From E44-bin32 sp034430595 (lineage in GTDB: Bacteria > Chloroflexota > Anaerolineae > Anaerolineales > E44-bin32), in contig DAOUEL010000078.1 in assembly GCA_034430595.1 (NCBI GenBank), forward strand, positions 124,001 through 188,000: a stretch of DNA of 64,000 nucleotides, given 5' to 3'. Position 1 is the first letter of the stretch. Each line of letters opens with the position of its first letter. A model generated the notes under the pieces. It worked only from the letters and a program-made list of their open reading frames with translations, ran no database searches and was not told where the DNA came from. Positions 16,531 through 26,672 of the stretch are shown piece by piece. The translations under genes and the position numbers were made by a program.

Positions 16531-19365
16531 TTGACGAACCCGACGGACTCCGAGGACATACCCAAGGGGGACGATCTAACACAGGTCGTCGCCGAGAATG
16601 AGGTCTGGCACGCGCTTGAGACCTCCGCCGTCGTCCAGGCGCTCAAGACCTCGCCTTCCGATGGCCTGAGTTCCTCCGAGGCAGAGCGGCGCATCAGCAT
16701 CTTCGGCATGAATGAGCTGGAAGGTGCGCCGCCGCCTTCGCTGTTCAAGCTGCTCCTGGAACAGTTCAACAACTTCATCGTCATCGTGCTGATCGTCGCA
16801 TCGGTGCTCTCAGCCATCCTGGGTGATTACATCGAAGCAACTGCCATCCTGGCGATTGTGATCCTAAATGCTCTGCTGGGTGTGATCCAGGAGCGGCGGG
16901 CCGAGCAGGCCCTGGCTGCACTGCGGCGCCTGGCAGCCCCGGATGCTCAGGTGATTCGCGATGGGCATCGCCAGACCGTGCCGGCGCGCGAACTCGTACC
17001 AGGCGACGTTGTTTTACTGGAAGCCGGCAATTTCGTCCCGGCCGATATGCGCCTGACCGAAACCGTTAACTTACGGGTCGAAGAGGCGGCTTTAACCGGC
17101 GAATCGGTGTCGGTAAACAAAGATGCTCGCCTGGTGTTGACCCAGGATGTGTCACTGGGCGATCGCCGCAACACGGCTTTCAGCGGGACGGTCGTGGCTT
17201 ATGGCCGTGGCAGCGGAGTGGTGGTGAGCACCGGCATGCGGACCCAGATCGGTATGATCGCCGCTATGCTGCAGTCTGTCCATGAAGAACCCACGCCGCT
17301 CCAGCGAAAGCTGGACGACCTTGGTAAAACCCTGGGCTGGGCAGCTCTGATCGTATGCGGCCTTGTGTTCGGGCTGGGCTGGCTGCGCGGCATCGAGCCG
17401 ATTGAGATGTTCCTGACCGCCGTCAGCCTGGCCGTCGCGGCTGTGCCCGAAGGCCTGGCGGCTGTTGTCACGATTACCTTGGCGATGGGCATGCGTGAGA
17501 TGATCACCCGCCATGCCCTGATCCGGCGCCTGGCTTCCGTCGAAACGCTTGGCTCGACAACGGTTATTTGCTCGGACAAGACCGGCACATTGACACAGAA
17601 CCAAATGACCGTCACCCGCATCTGGGTCGATGGTGTAGATTTTAGCGTTACCGGGGGCGGATTCGAACCGGTGGGTGAATTCCAGGTCAAGGGCGAGCCG
17701 ATCGATTTTGGCGACTATCCTGCCCTGACCTCTGCACTGTGGGTTGCGGCACTGGCGAACGACGCGGAAATTGAGACCTCCGACGACATTGGTGGGGGGC
17801 GCTCAACACGCGTGGTCGGCGACCCGACCGAAGCGGCCTTGTTGATTGCGGCCGGAAAGGCAGGAGCATTCCGTCCCGAACTGGAACGTGCCTACCCGCG
17901 CATCGATGAAATCCCCTTCGATTCGGCTCGCAAACGGATGACGACCGTGCATAAGATCAAAGCCCCAGAGCCAGGCGATGCGAGCCCGTTCTATAACAGC
18001 GATCTGCGTGAATGGGAGGTAGCGGCGATCAAAGGCGCGCCGGACGTGGTGCTCAATCTGTGTACGAATTACCAGTCGATGAGCGACAAGAAAACCCCGC
18101 TTACGGAGAAAATGAGGGACCGGATTTTTGAAGTCAACGCTGGCATGGCACGTTCTGCGCTGCGCGTGCTGGCCGTTGCGTACCGCGTCGAGCGTGACGT
18201 TCCCGACGAGGCCACCCCCGAAAAGGTAGAGCACGATTTCATCTTCCTGGGCTTGATTGGCATGATTGATCCGCCGCGGCGCGAGGCTGGACCGGCGATT
18301 GAGCGTGCCCGCCGGGCAGGCATCCGCACGCTGATGATCACCGGGGACTACCCCGATACAGCCGAGGAAATCGCGGAAGAGATCGGACTGCTGCGCAGTG
18401 GGCATGGGGTTTTAACCGGTAATGAGCTCAACAGCCTGAGCGATGAAGATCTGATCGAGGCGCTCGGTCACACGGATGTCTTTGCACGCGTCTCGCCAGA
18501 GCATAAGGTACGCATCGTTGACGCACTAAAACAACGAGGCGAGGTCGTGGCTATGACCGGCGACGGAGTCAATGACGCGCCAGCGCTGAAACGGGCCGAT
18601 ATCGGCATCGCAATGGGGGTGACCGGAACCGATGTGGCAAAGGAAACGGCCGATATGGTGCTCACTGACGACAATTACGCCAGCATCGTCGCTGCAGTCG
18701 AGCAGGGACGGGTGATCTATTCCAACATCCGCAAGTTCGTCTTCTACCTGCTGTCCTGCAACCTGGCCGAAATTGCCGTCATCTTTCTCGCCATCCTGGC
18801 CGGGCTGCCTTCGCCGCTGACGCCGATCCAGCTGCTGTGGTTGAACCTGATCACGGATGGCGCTCCGGCACTGGCGCTGGGGTTGGAAGCGGGCGATCCG
18901 GACACCATGGACCGTCCGCCGCGACCGCCGAGCGAGCCGGTGATCAATAAGCCGATGCGCCTGCGGATCGGCATTCAGACCGTGGCCATCACCGGGGTCA
19001 CGCTGGCCGCCTACCTGCTCGGAATCCAGCTCTACCCGGGTATTCCAGAGGAGGCGAAGACGATGGCATTTGTCACGCTGTCCTTCTCGGAATTGCTGCG
19101 GGCCTTCACTGCCCGCTCGGAGAATTACCCGCTCCTCAGGGTAGGTCTGTTCAGCAACCGCTGGATGGTTATGGCGGTGCTGACCTCGCTCGCCTTGCTG
19201 ATCGGCGTCATCTACCTTCCGTTCCTGCAGCCGATCTTCAACACGGTCCCGCTGGGTTGGTTGGAATGGGAGATTGTGCTGCCGCTGCTGCTGGTGCCGG
19301 CCGTGGTTGCCGAACTGACCAAGTTCATCAGCACCCGCCGTCTGCAGCGTGTATCGGCGCAGTGA
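16531..19365 (+). CDS. cation-transporting P-type ATPase, Ca2+/PMR1-like (type IIA)
   Basis: A 944-aa P2-type ATPase pumping a divalent cation, most likely Ca2+, out of the cytoplasm. It has an N-terminal cation-ATPase domain, the actuator motif TGES, helix M4 PEGLAAVVTI (type IIA ion site), phosphorylation motif CSDKTGTLTQNQ, an ATP-binding domain (KGAPD), hinge TGDGVNDAPALKRADIGIAMG, and a C-terminal helix bundle with WLNLITDGAPALALG. The start is TTG at 16531, nine bases after GAGGAGA, although the frame is open to 16420. That upstream part overlaps the promoter TATAAT and is unlikely to be translated. Confidence 0.88.
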   Translation: MTNPTDSEDIPKGDDLTQVVAENEVWHALETSAVVQALKTSPSDGLSSSEAERRISIFGMNELEGAPPPSLFKLLLEQFNNFIVIVLIVASVLSAILGDYIEATAILAIVILNALLGVIQERRAEQALAALRRLAAPDAQVIRDGHRQTVPARELVPGDVVLLEAGNFVPADMRLTETVNLRVEEAALTGESVSVNKDARLVLTQDVSLGDRRNTAFSGTVVAYGRGSGVVVSTGMRTQIGMIAAMLQSVHEEPTPLQRKLDDLGKTLGWAALIVCGLVFGLGWLRGIEPIEMFLTAVSLAVAAVPEGLAAVVTITLAMGMREMITRHALIRRLASVETLGSTTVICSDKTGTLTQNQMTVTRIWVDGVDFSVTGGGFEPVGEFQVKGEPIDFGDYPALTSALWVAALANDAEIETSDDIGGGRSTRVVGDPTEAALLIAAGKAGAFRPELERAYPRIDEIPFDSARKRMTTVHKIKAPEPGDASPFYNSDLREWEVAAIKGAPDVVLNLCTNYQSMSDKKTPLTEKMRDRIFEVNAGMARSALRVLAVAYRVERDVPDEATPEKVEHDFIFLGLIGMIDPPRREAGPAIERARRAGIRTLMITGDYPDTAEEIAEEIGLLRSGHGVLTGNELNSLSDEDLIEALGHTDVFARVSPEHKVRIVDALKQRGEVVAMTGDGVNDAPALKRADIGIAMGVTGTDVAKETADMVLTDDNYASIVAAVEQGRVIYSNIRKFVFYLLSCNLAEIAVIFLAILAGLPSPLTPIQLLWLNLITDGAPALALGLEAGDPDTMDRPPRPPSEPVINKPMRLRIGIQTVAITGVTLAAYLLGIQLYPGIPEEAKTMAFVTLSFSELLRAFTARSENYPLLRVGLFSNRWMVMAVLTSLALLIGVIYLPFLQPIFNTVPLGWLEWEIVLPLLLVPAVVAELTKFISTRRLQRVSAQ

Positions 19366-19401
19366 CGTCCGGGCTGGAATTCGCCTCAAGCAATTACAAG
19401 A

Positions 19402-20232
19402 TCAGGCGCCAGACTCTTGAACCAAAGCGCCGTAGAGTTCAGGCCGGCGATCACCAAAAAGATCAAGTTCGTATTCGCCGGGGATGAAAATGCGGCGCTT
19501 CTCGTCGCTCTCGTCCGCGGCGATATCGCAGATGAGCACTTCCGCACGGTCTTCGCTGCCCTCCGCCAGGACTGACCCGGAGGGGTTGATGATCAGGCTC
19601 CGCCCGAGGTAAGTCCCTGCGCCCTCCCGGCCGATGCGGTTTGCCGCCGCCAGGTAAACGCCGTTTTCGGCAGCACGGGCCCGGGCCAGGAATTCGGGGT
19701 AAAGATGGGCGCTCGCGGGCCAGGCAGTTGAAACCAGGATGATCTGGGCCCCGAGAAGAGCCAGCACGCGAGCCGGCTCCGGAAAGCGCAGATCGTAGCA
19801 AATCAACGATCCGAGCCGGCCGAGATCGGTTTCCAGCACTGGGCCGATCTGCTCGCCCGGCGTGAGATAGCGATCGACACCGAGGTAAGGTAAATGCGTC
19901 TTGCGGTAGCTTCCAACCAGACCCCCGGGCGATACAAGCACGCAGCTGTTGTAGATTGCCCCGTCCCGTCCCTGCTCGAGCAAGCCAATCTGGAAGAACA
20001 GCCCGTGCTTCTGGGCCAGATCGACCAGAGCCGAGCTCTGCGGCCCGGGCAGCGGGTGTGCGAGGTGGGAAGCCTCATCCAGAGTGAGTTCGTAGCCGCT
20101 GAGGGCGCATTCGGGGAAAACTGCCAGCCGGACTCCCTGCGCCGCGAGTTCGCCCAGCAAGCGGTCGACCTGCGCCAGATTCGCACCCTGGTCCTTCCAG
20201 ACTGGTTCCATCTGTACCGTTGCGATGCGCAT
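19402..20232 (-). CDS. carbon-nitrogen hydrolase (nitrilase superfamily amidase)
   Basis: A 276-aa cytoplasmic enzyme with the complete Glu-Lys-Cys triad: E41 in FPECALSGYE, K111 in YRKTHLPY and C145 in LICYDLRFPEP. Members hydrolyse or transfer amide groups (omega-amidase, carbamoylputrescine amidase and similar); the substrate cannot be assigned. The start at 20232 is chosen because MRIATVQMEPVW is the family N-terminus and GCAGGT lies upstream. The frame extends to 20364 with unrelated residues. It is convergent with the ATPase gene and divergent from the MgtC-like gene. Confidence 0.82.
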   Translation of the reverse strand: MRIATVQMEPVWKDQGANLAQVDRLLGELAAQGVRLAVFPECALSGYELTLDEASHLAHPLPGPQSSALVDLAQKHGLFFQIGLLEQGRDGAIYNSCVLVSPGGLVGSYRKTHLPYLGVDRYLTPGEQIGPVLETDLGRLGSLICYDLRFPEPARVLALLGAQIILVSTAWPASAHLYPEFLARARAAENGVYLAAANRIGREGAGTYLGRSLIINPSGSVLAEGSEDRAEVLICDIAADESDEKRRIFIPGEYELDLFGDRRPELYGALVQESGA

Positions 20233-20336
20233 CGTCAACCTGCACTTTCCATGAGCACGATTGCTTGTTGGCTTGAATTCACGGTAGAGTATACAGGACC
20301 TCCGGGCAGTATTCGCACATCTTCTGGGAGACCGGA

Positions 20337-21626
20337 ATGAGCTTCTTGGACGCCTTTGAACCATGGTGGCGGTTTGCGGCTGCCGTACTGATCGGCGCCC
20401 TGATCGGGATGGAACGAGAATTCGTTCAACAGCGCAGCGGAGAGCAGGAATTCGGCGGCATCCGCACCTTTGCCCTGATGGCGCTATTAGGGGCTGTTGC
20501 GGCCTACTTCACCCACCGCTTCGGGCTGCTGCTTTTCATGGGCGCTTACCTCGGATTGATTCTGCTGCTCTGGGCGAGCTACCTCGCCCCATCGATGCGC
20601 GGCGAAGAAGAAGGTATCACGACCGAAATTGCAGCCTTGATGACACCGCTGCTCGGAGCGATGGTCATCTGGGATGCGCCGGAGCTGGCGGCCGCACTTG
20701 GCGTGCTCACGGCACTGATCCTGGCGCTGAAACCCGGCCTTCACAACCTGGCCCGCAGTATGAGTGCAGAGGATCTGCGCGCCACGCTTGAGTTTGCCAT
20801 CATCACGGCTGTCATCCTGCCGCTGCTGCCGAATGAGGGTTATGGCCCCTTCAATCTACTCAACCCGTCTTTGATCTGGCTGCTAGTGGTCTTCGTCTCG
20901 GGCATCGGCTTCATCGGCTATGTCCTGATGAAGGTCTTCGGCACGGCACGGGGCATCAGCCTGACCGGACTGCTCGGTGGCCTGGTAAGCAGCACGGCCA
21001 CGACGCTCAGCTTCGCTGGGCGAAGCAAGACCAGTCAGGGTTTATCGAACGCCTTGGCACAGGGCATTCTGCTTGCCTCAAGCGTGATGTTCCCGCGAGT
21101 TTTGGTTGAAGTGACAGTTGTCAATCGCGAATTGTTGCCGTTAATCATCGTCCCCCTGGGGGCGATGCTGTTGGTCGGTGCGCTGCTCGTCGGGCTGTAC
21201 TGGCTGCGCCACCGTTCCCAAGATGAAGAGAAGCACTCTTCAACAGTAAAGTTAGGCAACCCGCTGCGGCTCCAAACCGCGATCGGGTTTGGATTGCTCT
21301 TCGCGTTGGTACTCATCGCTGTCCGGGCGGCAAACGAATACCTGGGAACGGCCGGGGTCTACGCCGCCAGCATTCTCGCCGGCATCACCGACGTGGATTC
21401 GATCACGCTCAGCGTCGCTGACCTCTCAGCGAACGGATCGCTGGAGCCACGGGTTGCGGCCTTTTCAATTGTGCTGGCGACGCTGGTTAATACGACAGTG
21501 AAGATGATCGCCGCAGGCGCCCTGGGTTCGTCTGAACTCAGGCGCATCATCTGGCGCACGTTTGGGCTAATGCTGCTAACCGGGGTCGTTGTGAGTGCGC
21601 TGACTTTCCTCGTCTTTGCTCCCTGA
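20337..21626 (+). CDS. MgtC/SapB-DUF4010 membrane protein
   Basis: A 429-aa integral membrane protein. The N-terminal third (about 15-135) is an MgtC/SapB-type domain (AVLIGALIGMEREF, GGIRTFALMALLGAVAAYF). The rest is a DUF4010 domain with about eight helices and conserved small-residue motifs (GLLGGLVSSTATTLSFAGRS; ILAGITDVDSITLSVADLS). MgtC proteins modulate Mg2+ or ATP homeostasis. Fused MgtC-DUF4010 proteins are widespread but their function is unknown. It is alone on this strand. Confidence 0.78.
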   Translation: MSFLDAFEPWWRFAAAVLIGALIGMEREFVQQRSGEQEFGGIRTFALMALLGAVAAYFTHRFGLLLFMGAYLGLILLLWASYLAPSMRGEEEGITTEIAALMTPLLGAMVIWDAPELAAALGVLTALILALKPGLHNLARSMSAEDLRATLEFAIITAVILPLLPNEGYGPFNLLNPSLIWLLVVFVSGIGFIGYVLMKVFGTARGISLTGLLGGLVSSTATTLSFAGRSKTSQGLSNALAQGILLASSVMFPRVLVEVTVVNRELLPLIIVPLGAMLLVGALLVGLYWLRHRSQDEEKHSSTVKLGNPLRLQTAIGFGLLFALVLIAVRAANEYLGTAGVYAASILAGITDVDSITLSVADLSANGSLEPRVAAFSIVLATLVNTTVKMIAAGALGSSELRRIIWRTFGLMLLTGVVVSALTFLVFAP

Positions 21627-21642
21627 CCCTCCTTCCGAAGGC

Positions 21643-22797
21643 TCAGCCGGCAATTCGTTCGAGGATGGTCGCAGTCGCCATACCGTGCCCGATGCACATC
21701 GTCTGCAGACCCCAGCGGGCTTGTCGGTTGGAGAGCTCGTGGACAAGCTTTGTCATCAGGACCGCACCCGTTGCGCCCAGCGGGTGTCCATGTGCAATCG
21801 CTCCGCCATCTGGGTTGACGCGCTCCAGGTCGGCGCCAAATTCCTTCGCCCAGGCGAGGACGACGCTGGCGAAAGCCTCGTTGATCTCGACTACATCGAT
21901 TCCGTCCAGCGTAAGCCCGGCCCGTTCCAGCACCGCCCTTGTCGCAGGGATGGGGCCGTCGAGCATCAGCACCGGGTCCGATCCGACCACCTTTCGGGCT
22001 ACGATGCGGGCCATCGGTGTTAATTGAAATCGTTCCAGCGCCTGATCCGAGGCCAGCAGAAGCGCAGCCGCGCCGTCGCTGACCTGGCTGCTGTTGCCGG
22101 CCGTGATGACCCCGTCCTCCTTAAAAACCGGTTTCAGGGCAGCCATCTTCTCCCGGTCAGGTTGTAAGCGAACACCCTGGTCGTGCTCAACCAGCGTTCC
22201 CATACCATCCTTCATGACGTGAACGGGGGCAATCTGGGCTGCACTGCGGCCTGCGCTCATCGCCTGAGCCGCTCGGCGATGGCTTTCGAAGGCGTAATCA
22301 TCAAGCTCTTCTCGCGTTAAATTCCAGCGTTCGGCCATCATCTCCGCGCTCGTGCCCTGGTGAACCAGTGCGTAAGGGAAGTTTTCGGGCCAGCTTTCGG
22401 GATAATCGGCGCCCAGTGGTTGGTGCGACATCATCTCGATCCCGCCAGCGAGCACGAGGTCCATGTCACCGGCCAGGATGGCTTGGTTCGCAAAGTGGAC
22501 GGCCTGCTGGCCGGACCCGCACATGCGGTTTAACTGCACGCCCGGTACCTGGTATGGAAAGCCCGCCTGCAGCAAAGACAGACGTGCGATGTTCGCTCCC
22601 TGGTCTCGGATTGGTGTAACGCAACCCAAGATCACGTCCTCAACGTGGCCGGCCTCGACCCCGGCCCGATCGAGGGCCGCATTCAGGACGTGCGCGGCGA
22701 GATCTACCGGCGCAACCGGGGCCAGTGCGCCTTTGTCGGCTTTCCCGATCCCGATTGGTGAACGGACAGCGGCTACGATGTATGCATTTCGCGTCAT
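21643..22797 (-). CDS. thiolase / acetyl-CoA acyltransferase
   Basis: A 384-aa thiolase with all active-site elements: nucleophile C93 in RMCGSGQQAVHFA, the NEAFAS motif, the catalytic His in GGAIAHGHPLGATGA and the second Cys in MCIGHGMATATILER. It catalyses acyl-CoA thiolysis (fatty-acid beta-oxidation) or acetyl-CoA condensation. No other beta-oxidation gene adjoins it, so the direction of the reaction cannot be told. Length is normal. Confidence 0.9.
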   Translation of the reverse strand: MTRNAYIVAAVRSPIGIGKADKGALAPVAPVDLAAHVLNAALDRAGVEAGHVEDVILGCVTPIRDQGANIARLSLLQAGFPYQVPGVQLNRMCGSGQQAVHFANQAILAGDMDLVLAGGIEMMSHQPLGADYPESWPENFPYALVHQGTSAEMMAERWNLTREELDDYAFESHRRAAQAMSAGRSAAQIAPVHVMKDGMGTLVEHDQGVRLQPDREKMAALKPVFKEDGVITAGNSSQVSDGAAALLLASDQALERFQLTPMARIVARKVVGSDPVLMLDGPIPATRAVLERAGLTLDGIDVVEINEAFASVVLAWAKEFGADLERVNPDGGAIAHGHPLGATGAVLMTKLVHELSNRQARWGLQTMCIGHGMATATILERIAG

Positions 22798-22946
22798 TTC
22801 CGGCCTTTCTGGAAAAGCACGCCCGTGGGCTCGATTACTAAGTGGAATTCCATTTGAGCATAGGTCCCGCCACGTGGCGAGTCAAGAGCTAGTGACGGGC
22901 CATGATTGATTTTCGGGTGCGAGTACAATAGGTCGAGGTTTGGTCC

Positions 22947-23666
22947 ATGACAGAGATGAAGAGCCAGTTCCCCTCCCCGGGAAAAACTTTCCTGCTGGTC
23001 ATGCTTACCCTGACCATTCTGATCGGGCCTGTTGCGTGCAAACCAGAAGTTTCGCCAACAACCGTCAATATCGTCAACATGACTGATCTCCTGCGCATTC
23101 TGCGTGCGGCCGGAGCGGTTGTAGAGCCTTCACAAGAAGAACCGATTATCCCATCCCTGCCAGGCGAGATGCTGCAGGTGGATGGAGAGACAATTCAGGT
23201 GGGAGATCTTCAGGGGGATTTACCTAGAGCCCGCGCGCAGCTAGCAGGATCCGGGCCCGACACGGAGGGCACGGCCCGGCCACTGACTTGGATGGGATCA
23301 GGCTGGTATGCGGTGTACGATGGGCGGGACGGCGGTTTGATTCTCCTGCTGAGCGGGTTGCTCGGCGATCCCATCCGTTCGACGCCGATTTCGGTCGAAG
23401 AACCTTTTCCCCCGGCCGTGCCAGGCGCAATGCGCGCCCTGGCCAAAGCGCTGGGTCGTGAACCCCAGGAAATTGTCGTCCTTGGATACCAGACCGTAAT
23501 CTGGCCTGATGCATGCCTGGGTATTCCGAAGCCCGGCGAGATCTGTGCTCAGGCGGAAACTCCAGGCTGGCTGATTCAAGTCTCATTGGATGAAAAGGTA
23601 TATGCTCTCCACAGCGACGAGACGGGAGGGGTTGTTGCCTGGAACGAACCCCAACCCGATCCTTAG
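22947..23666 (+). CDS. hypothetical lipoprotein
   Basis: A 239-aa predicted lipoprotein with a hydrophobic stretch from about residue 14 and lipobox GPVAC (Cys near 32). The mature part has no family I recognise. Near the C-terminus the segment PDACLGIPKPGEICAQAETPGW, with two Cys, and VSLDEKVYALHSDETGGVVAW look like a small beta domain. A possible -10 (TACAAT, 22924-22929) precedes it. It is 26 bp before the MFS gene and probably heads a three-gene operon. Confidence 0.6.
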   Translation: MTEMKSQFPSPGKTFLLVMLTLTILIGPVACKPEVSPTTVNIVNMTDLLRILRAAGAVVEPSQEEPIIPSLPGEMLQVDGETIQVGDLQGDLPRARAQLAGSGPDTEGTARPLTWMGSGWYAVYDGRDGGLILLLSGLLGDPIRSTPISVEEPFPPAVPGAMRALAKALGREPQEIVVLGYQTVIWPDACLGIPKPGEICAQAETPGWLIQVSLDEKVYALHSDETGGVVAWNEPQPDP

Positions 23667-23692
23667 CATGGGCAGCATGGAGGAAGAGCGGC

Positions 23693-24982
23693 ATGAGCGA
23701 GCAATCAGCACAGAGCACTGAAGGGCATCACCTCAAGGACCTGCCGCGCAACGTCTGGGTGGTCACCCTCACCAGCTTTCTGACCGACGTCTCGTCCGAA
23801 ATGCTCTTCAATTTGCTGCCGATTTTTCTTTACAGCGTCCTGGGAGTCAAAACCGCCTTTATCGGGTTGATCGAAGGCTTGGCGGAAGCGGTGGCAAGCT
23901 TGTTGAAGCTGGCCTCGGGCTGGTTGTCGGACAAACTGGGGATGCGCAAGCCGATTGCCGTTGCCGGCTACGCGCTCTCGACCCTGGCGAAACCCTTCCT
24001 CTACCTTACGACGAGTTGGACTGGAGTGCTGGCGGTCCGCTTTAGTGATCGGCTCGGGAAGGGCTTACGCACCGCTCCACGTGATGCGCTGGTCGCCGAT
24101 ACCGTGCGCGCGGAAGAACGCGGGCTCGCCTTTGGACTGCACCGCGCTGGGGATACCGCTGGGGCGGTGATTGGACTGGCAGTGGCGCTGATCGTCGTGC
24201 TCCTGACGCAGCGTGGAGATCCCGATCTCGAGCGGAGTACCTTTCAGAGCGTGGTGCTGATCAGCATCCTGCCGAGTGTTGTCGCCGTGCTGATCCTGGC
24301 ATTCGGCGCACATGATGTTCCAGTAAAAAAGGCTGAGAGTCCGGTGGTGGGAGACGCGGCAGCGCCGATCGGAGAATCGGTGCCAGCGAAGGCCTCACTC
24401 TGGCGGGTACCAGGTTTCCGCCGCTTCATCGTGCTGTTGGTGATCTTTACGCTAGGCAACTCCTCGGATGCGTTCCTTATCTTACGCGCCCGCACAACCG
24501 GTCTGTCGGTCGCAGGTGTGCTGGGAATGATGATCACCTTCAACCTGGTCTATTCAGTGCTCTCTACGCCAGCCGGGTCGCTCTCAGATCGCGTTGGCCG
24601 CCGGAGCCTGCTGATCGCAGGTTGGGGCGTGTATGCGCTGGTGTACCTCGGCTTCGCCGCGGCGAAGAACAGCTGGCAGGCCTGGGCGTTGATGGGTGTC
24701 TACGGAATCTACTATGGCCTGTCCGAGGGTGCGGTGCGGGCGTTTGTGGCCGATCTTGTGCCGGCAGCGAACCGTGGAACGGCGTACGGCACGCTGTACA
24801 CGGCCATAGGCTTCAGTGTGCTGCCGGCGAGTTTGATCGCCGGCCTGCTCTGGCAGGGGGCTGGAAACTGGAATGGGCTGGGCCCCAGCGCGCCGTTCTA
24901 TTTCGGCGCGCTGATGGCGGTTATCGCAGCGGTAGGATTGTACGCGTTCGTCCCGGACCGAGCCGGGCAGCCTGTTACCTGA
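23693..24982 (+). CDS. MFS transporter
   Basis: A 429-aa major facilitator with about 12 membrane helices. The loop 2-3 signature is seen as GWLSDKLGMRKP and its second-half counterpart as GSLSDRVGRRSLL. DRLGKGLRTAPRDALVAD and GLHRAGDTAGAVIG are typical of one group of uncharacterised bacterial exporters. GAGGAAGAG precedes the ATG. The gap to the next gene is only 10 bp. Substrate unknown. Confidence 0.8.
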   Translation: MSEQSAQSTEGHHLKDLPRNVWVVTLTSFLTDVSSEMLFNLLPIFLYSVLGVKTAFIGLIEGLAEAVASLLKLASGWLSDKLGMRKPIAVAGYALSTLAKPFLYLTTSWTGVLAVRFSDRLGKGLRTAPRDALVADTVRAEERGLAFGLHRAGDTAGAVIGLAVALIVVLLTQRGDPDLERSTFQSVVLISILPSVVAVLILAFGAHDVPVKKAESPVVGDAAAPIGESVPAKASLWRVPGFRRFIVLLVIFTLGNSSDAFLILRARTTGLSVAGVLGMMITFNLVYSVLSTPAGSLSDRVGRRSLLIAGWGVYALVYLGFAAAKNSWQAWALMGVYGIYYGLSEGAVRAFVADLVPAANRGTAYGTLYTAIGFSVLPASLIAGLLWQGAGNWNGLGPSAPFYFGALMAVIAAVGLYAFVPDRAGQPVT

Positions 24983-24992
24983 GAGGTTTTGC

Positions 24993-26114
24993 ATGGCGCT
25001 CGACCCTCTGCTTGGAAGAATCCACAAACCGGTCCGGCGGCGCGGGGCGGAGACCTATGTTCTGGTCACTCTGCTCAGTTTTGCCGCATCGGTTGGGGCC
25101 ACACGGCTGTTCCTGGAGCTGACCGGGTACCCCCAGCTCGGCACAGGTCAGACGCATATCGCGCACGTGCTTTGGGGTGGTCTGCTGCTCTTCAGCGCAG
25201 CCTTGATCGTGCTGATCCTTGCCAATCGTTGGGCTTTCATGCTGTCGGCGGTGCTGGCTGGCGCTGGTGTCGGTTTGTTCATCGATGAGGTCGGGAAGTT
25301 CATCACCCAGAATAACAACTACTTTCATCCGATCGCGGCTCCGATCATCTATGCATTCTTCCTGATCACGGTGTTTATTTACCTGCGGGTCCGCACTCGA
25401 CCGAAGTTTGATCCGCGCGAGGAGCTTTACCTGGTCCTGAGTGAGTTGAGCGAGGTGCTTGATCATGACCTGGAGCCCGGTGAGCGGGCCGAGCTGGAAG
25501 CCCGGTTGGAGCTGATTGCTGAAAATGCCTCCTCGCCGAATTACGCCAAATTAGCCGAAAGCCTGCTAGCATTCTTGAATTCAACGGATCTCGAAATAAC
25601 CCCGGAGAGGACTGGGATGCTGGAGCGCAACTTGGCTGGTCTTCAGCGCTGGGAAGAGCGCTGGCTCCCGCTCCGACGGTTGCGGGCGGCGTTGATCGGG
25701 GGCTTGATCGCGCTTGGGTTCCTGGCGCTCTCGGGCTTCCTTGAGCTGCTTCTGGCGATGGGAGATCCCCTTCGATTAGAGCGCTTGGTTGCGAACCTGG
25801 TCGAACTAGGCCGGGTTTCTAGCACGACCGGTGTGTTCTGGTTCGCGGCACGCGTGACGCTCGAAGGCTTGGTCGGGTTCCTGCTATTTGCGTCTGGCAT
25901 CATGCTGCTGTTCGGCCGCGAGCGGGCCGGGATCAACCTAGCCGTGATTGCGCTGCTGTTGTCGCTGGCGGGAGTCGACGTGCTGGTGTTCTACTTCGAA
26001 CAATTTTCGACGATGTTGACGGCTGCAGTCCAGTTCACCCTGTTGCTGGGGCTGCTACGCTACCGCCAGCGTGCAGAGCGTATTCCCGCGCGCAGCCGGG
26101 CGGCCTCTACCTGA
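24993..26114 (+). CDS. conserved polytopic membrane protein
   Basis: A 373-aa protein with three or four N-terminal helices (about 20-130), a soluble helical segment (about 135-220; acidic, with ELSEVLDHDLEPGERAELEARLE), then four or five helices to the C-terminus. GAGAGG precedes the ATG. No catalytic motif is visible and no family is recognised. It follows the MFS gene closely and is probably co-expressed with it. The last ten residues are basic and likely cytoplasmic. Confidence 0.6.
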   Translation: MALDPLLGRIHKPVRRRGAETYVLVTLLSFAASVGATRLFLELTGYPQLGTGQTHIAHVLWGGLLLFSAALIVLILANRWAFMLSAVLAGAGVGLFIDEVGKFITQNNNYFHPIAAPIIYAFFLITVFIYLRVRTRPKFDPREELYLVLSELSEVLDHDLEPGERAELEARLELIAENASSPNYAKLAESLLAFLNSTDLEITPERTGMLERNLAGLQRWEERWLPLRRLRAALIGGLIALGFLALSGFLELLLAMGDPLRLERLVANLVELGRVSSTTGVFWFAARVTLEGLVGFLLFASGIMLLFGRERAGINLAVIALLLSLAGVDVLVFYFEQFSTMLTAAVQFTLLLGLLRYRQRAERIPARSRAAST

Positions 26115-26159
26115 TAAGACGAACACCTACACCCAGGACGGATCACTCCTGGCTATGTT

Positions 26160-26672
26160 TTAGTCGTGATCCTCGAAGACCTTTTCGCCAGCCTGTACCG
26201 CCACTTTGATCCGGTTTTCAGCCGGCGTGATCGGGCAGGACCAGTTAGCGTTGTACGCGCAATAGGGGTTGTAGGCCAGGTTGAAATCGACGTACAGGCG
26301 TCCACCCCCGGCTGGTTCGGGCTCGAGGTAGCGGCCTGCACCGTAGGTCTCCTTTCCGGCTTGGGCATCCGCAAAGGGCAGGAAGAATCCGTTTTCATTA
26401 CGATAGACCGTAAGCTGCGCCGCCTGGCCGTTGACCTCGAACTCAAAGCGGCCGTATCGTTCGTACGTCTGGACGTCACCGGTATTGGTCTGAATCTGAA
26501 CCTGTTCATCCTGGGAGAAGCGTTCGACCTCCACTTCCATTCGCAAATCGGGATTTTCATCGAAGTAGCGCAGTCCGGTGAAGGCGGCTCGCTGCTCGGG
26601 AGAGAGCGGGCTTTGCGGACTTTGTTTAAAGAAGTCATCCTTTTGATGCCGGAATTCTTCCAAATCGGTCAT
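26160..26672 (-). CDS. DUF1684 family protein
   Basis: A 170-aa soluble protein matching DUF1684: EFRHQKDDFF near the start, the LRYFDENPDLRMEVEVER strand pair, and the conserved GRYLEPEP-GGGRLYVDFNLAYNPYCAYN-WSCPITPAENRIKVAVQAGEK end. Family members are of unknown function and widespread. ATG 26672 is preferred over a TTG two codons upstream because GGAGG sits six bases before it. Confidence 0.8.
   Translation of the reverse strand: MTDLEEFRHQKDDFFKQSPQSPLSPEQRAAFTGLRYFDENPDLRMEVEVERFSQDEQVQIQTNTGDVQTYERYGRFEFEVNGQAAQLTVYRNENGFFLPFADAQAGKETYGAGRYLEPEPAGGGRLYVDFNLAYNPYCAYNANWSCPITPAENRIKVAVQAGEKVFEDHD

Noticed and set aside
17651..17680. tRNA T-loop-like GGATTCGAACCGG
   Set aside because: It lies inside the P-type ATPase coding sequence and no cloverleaf can be built around it.
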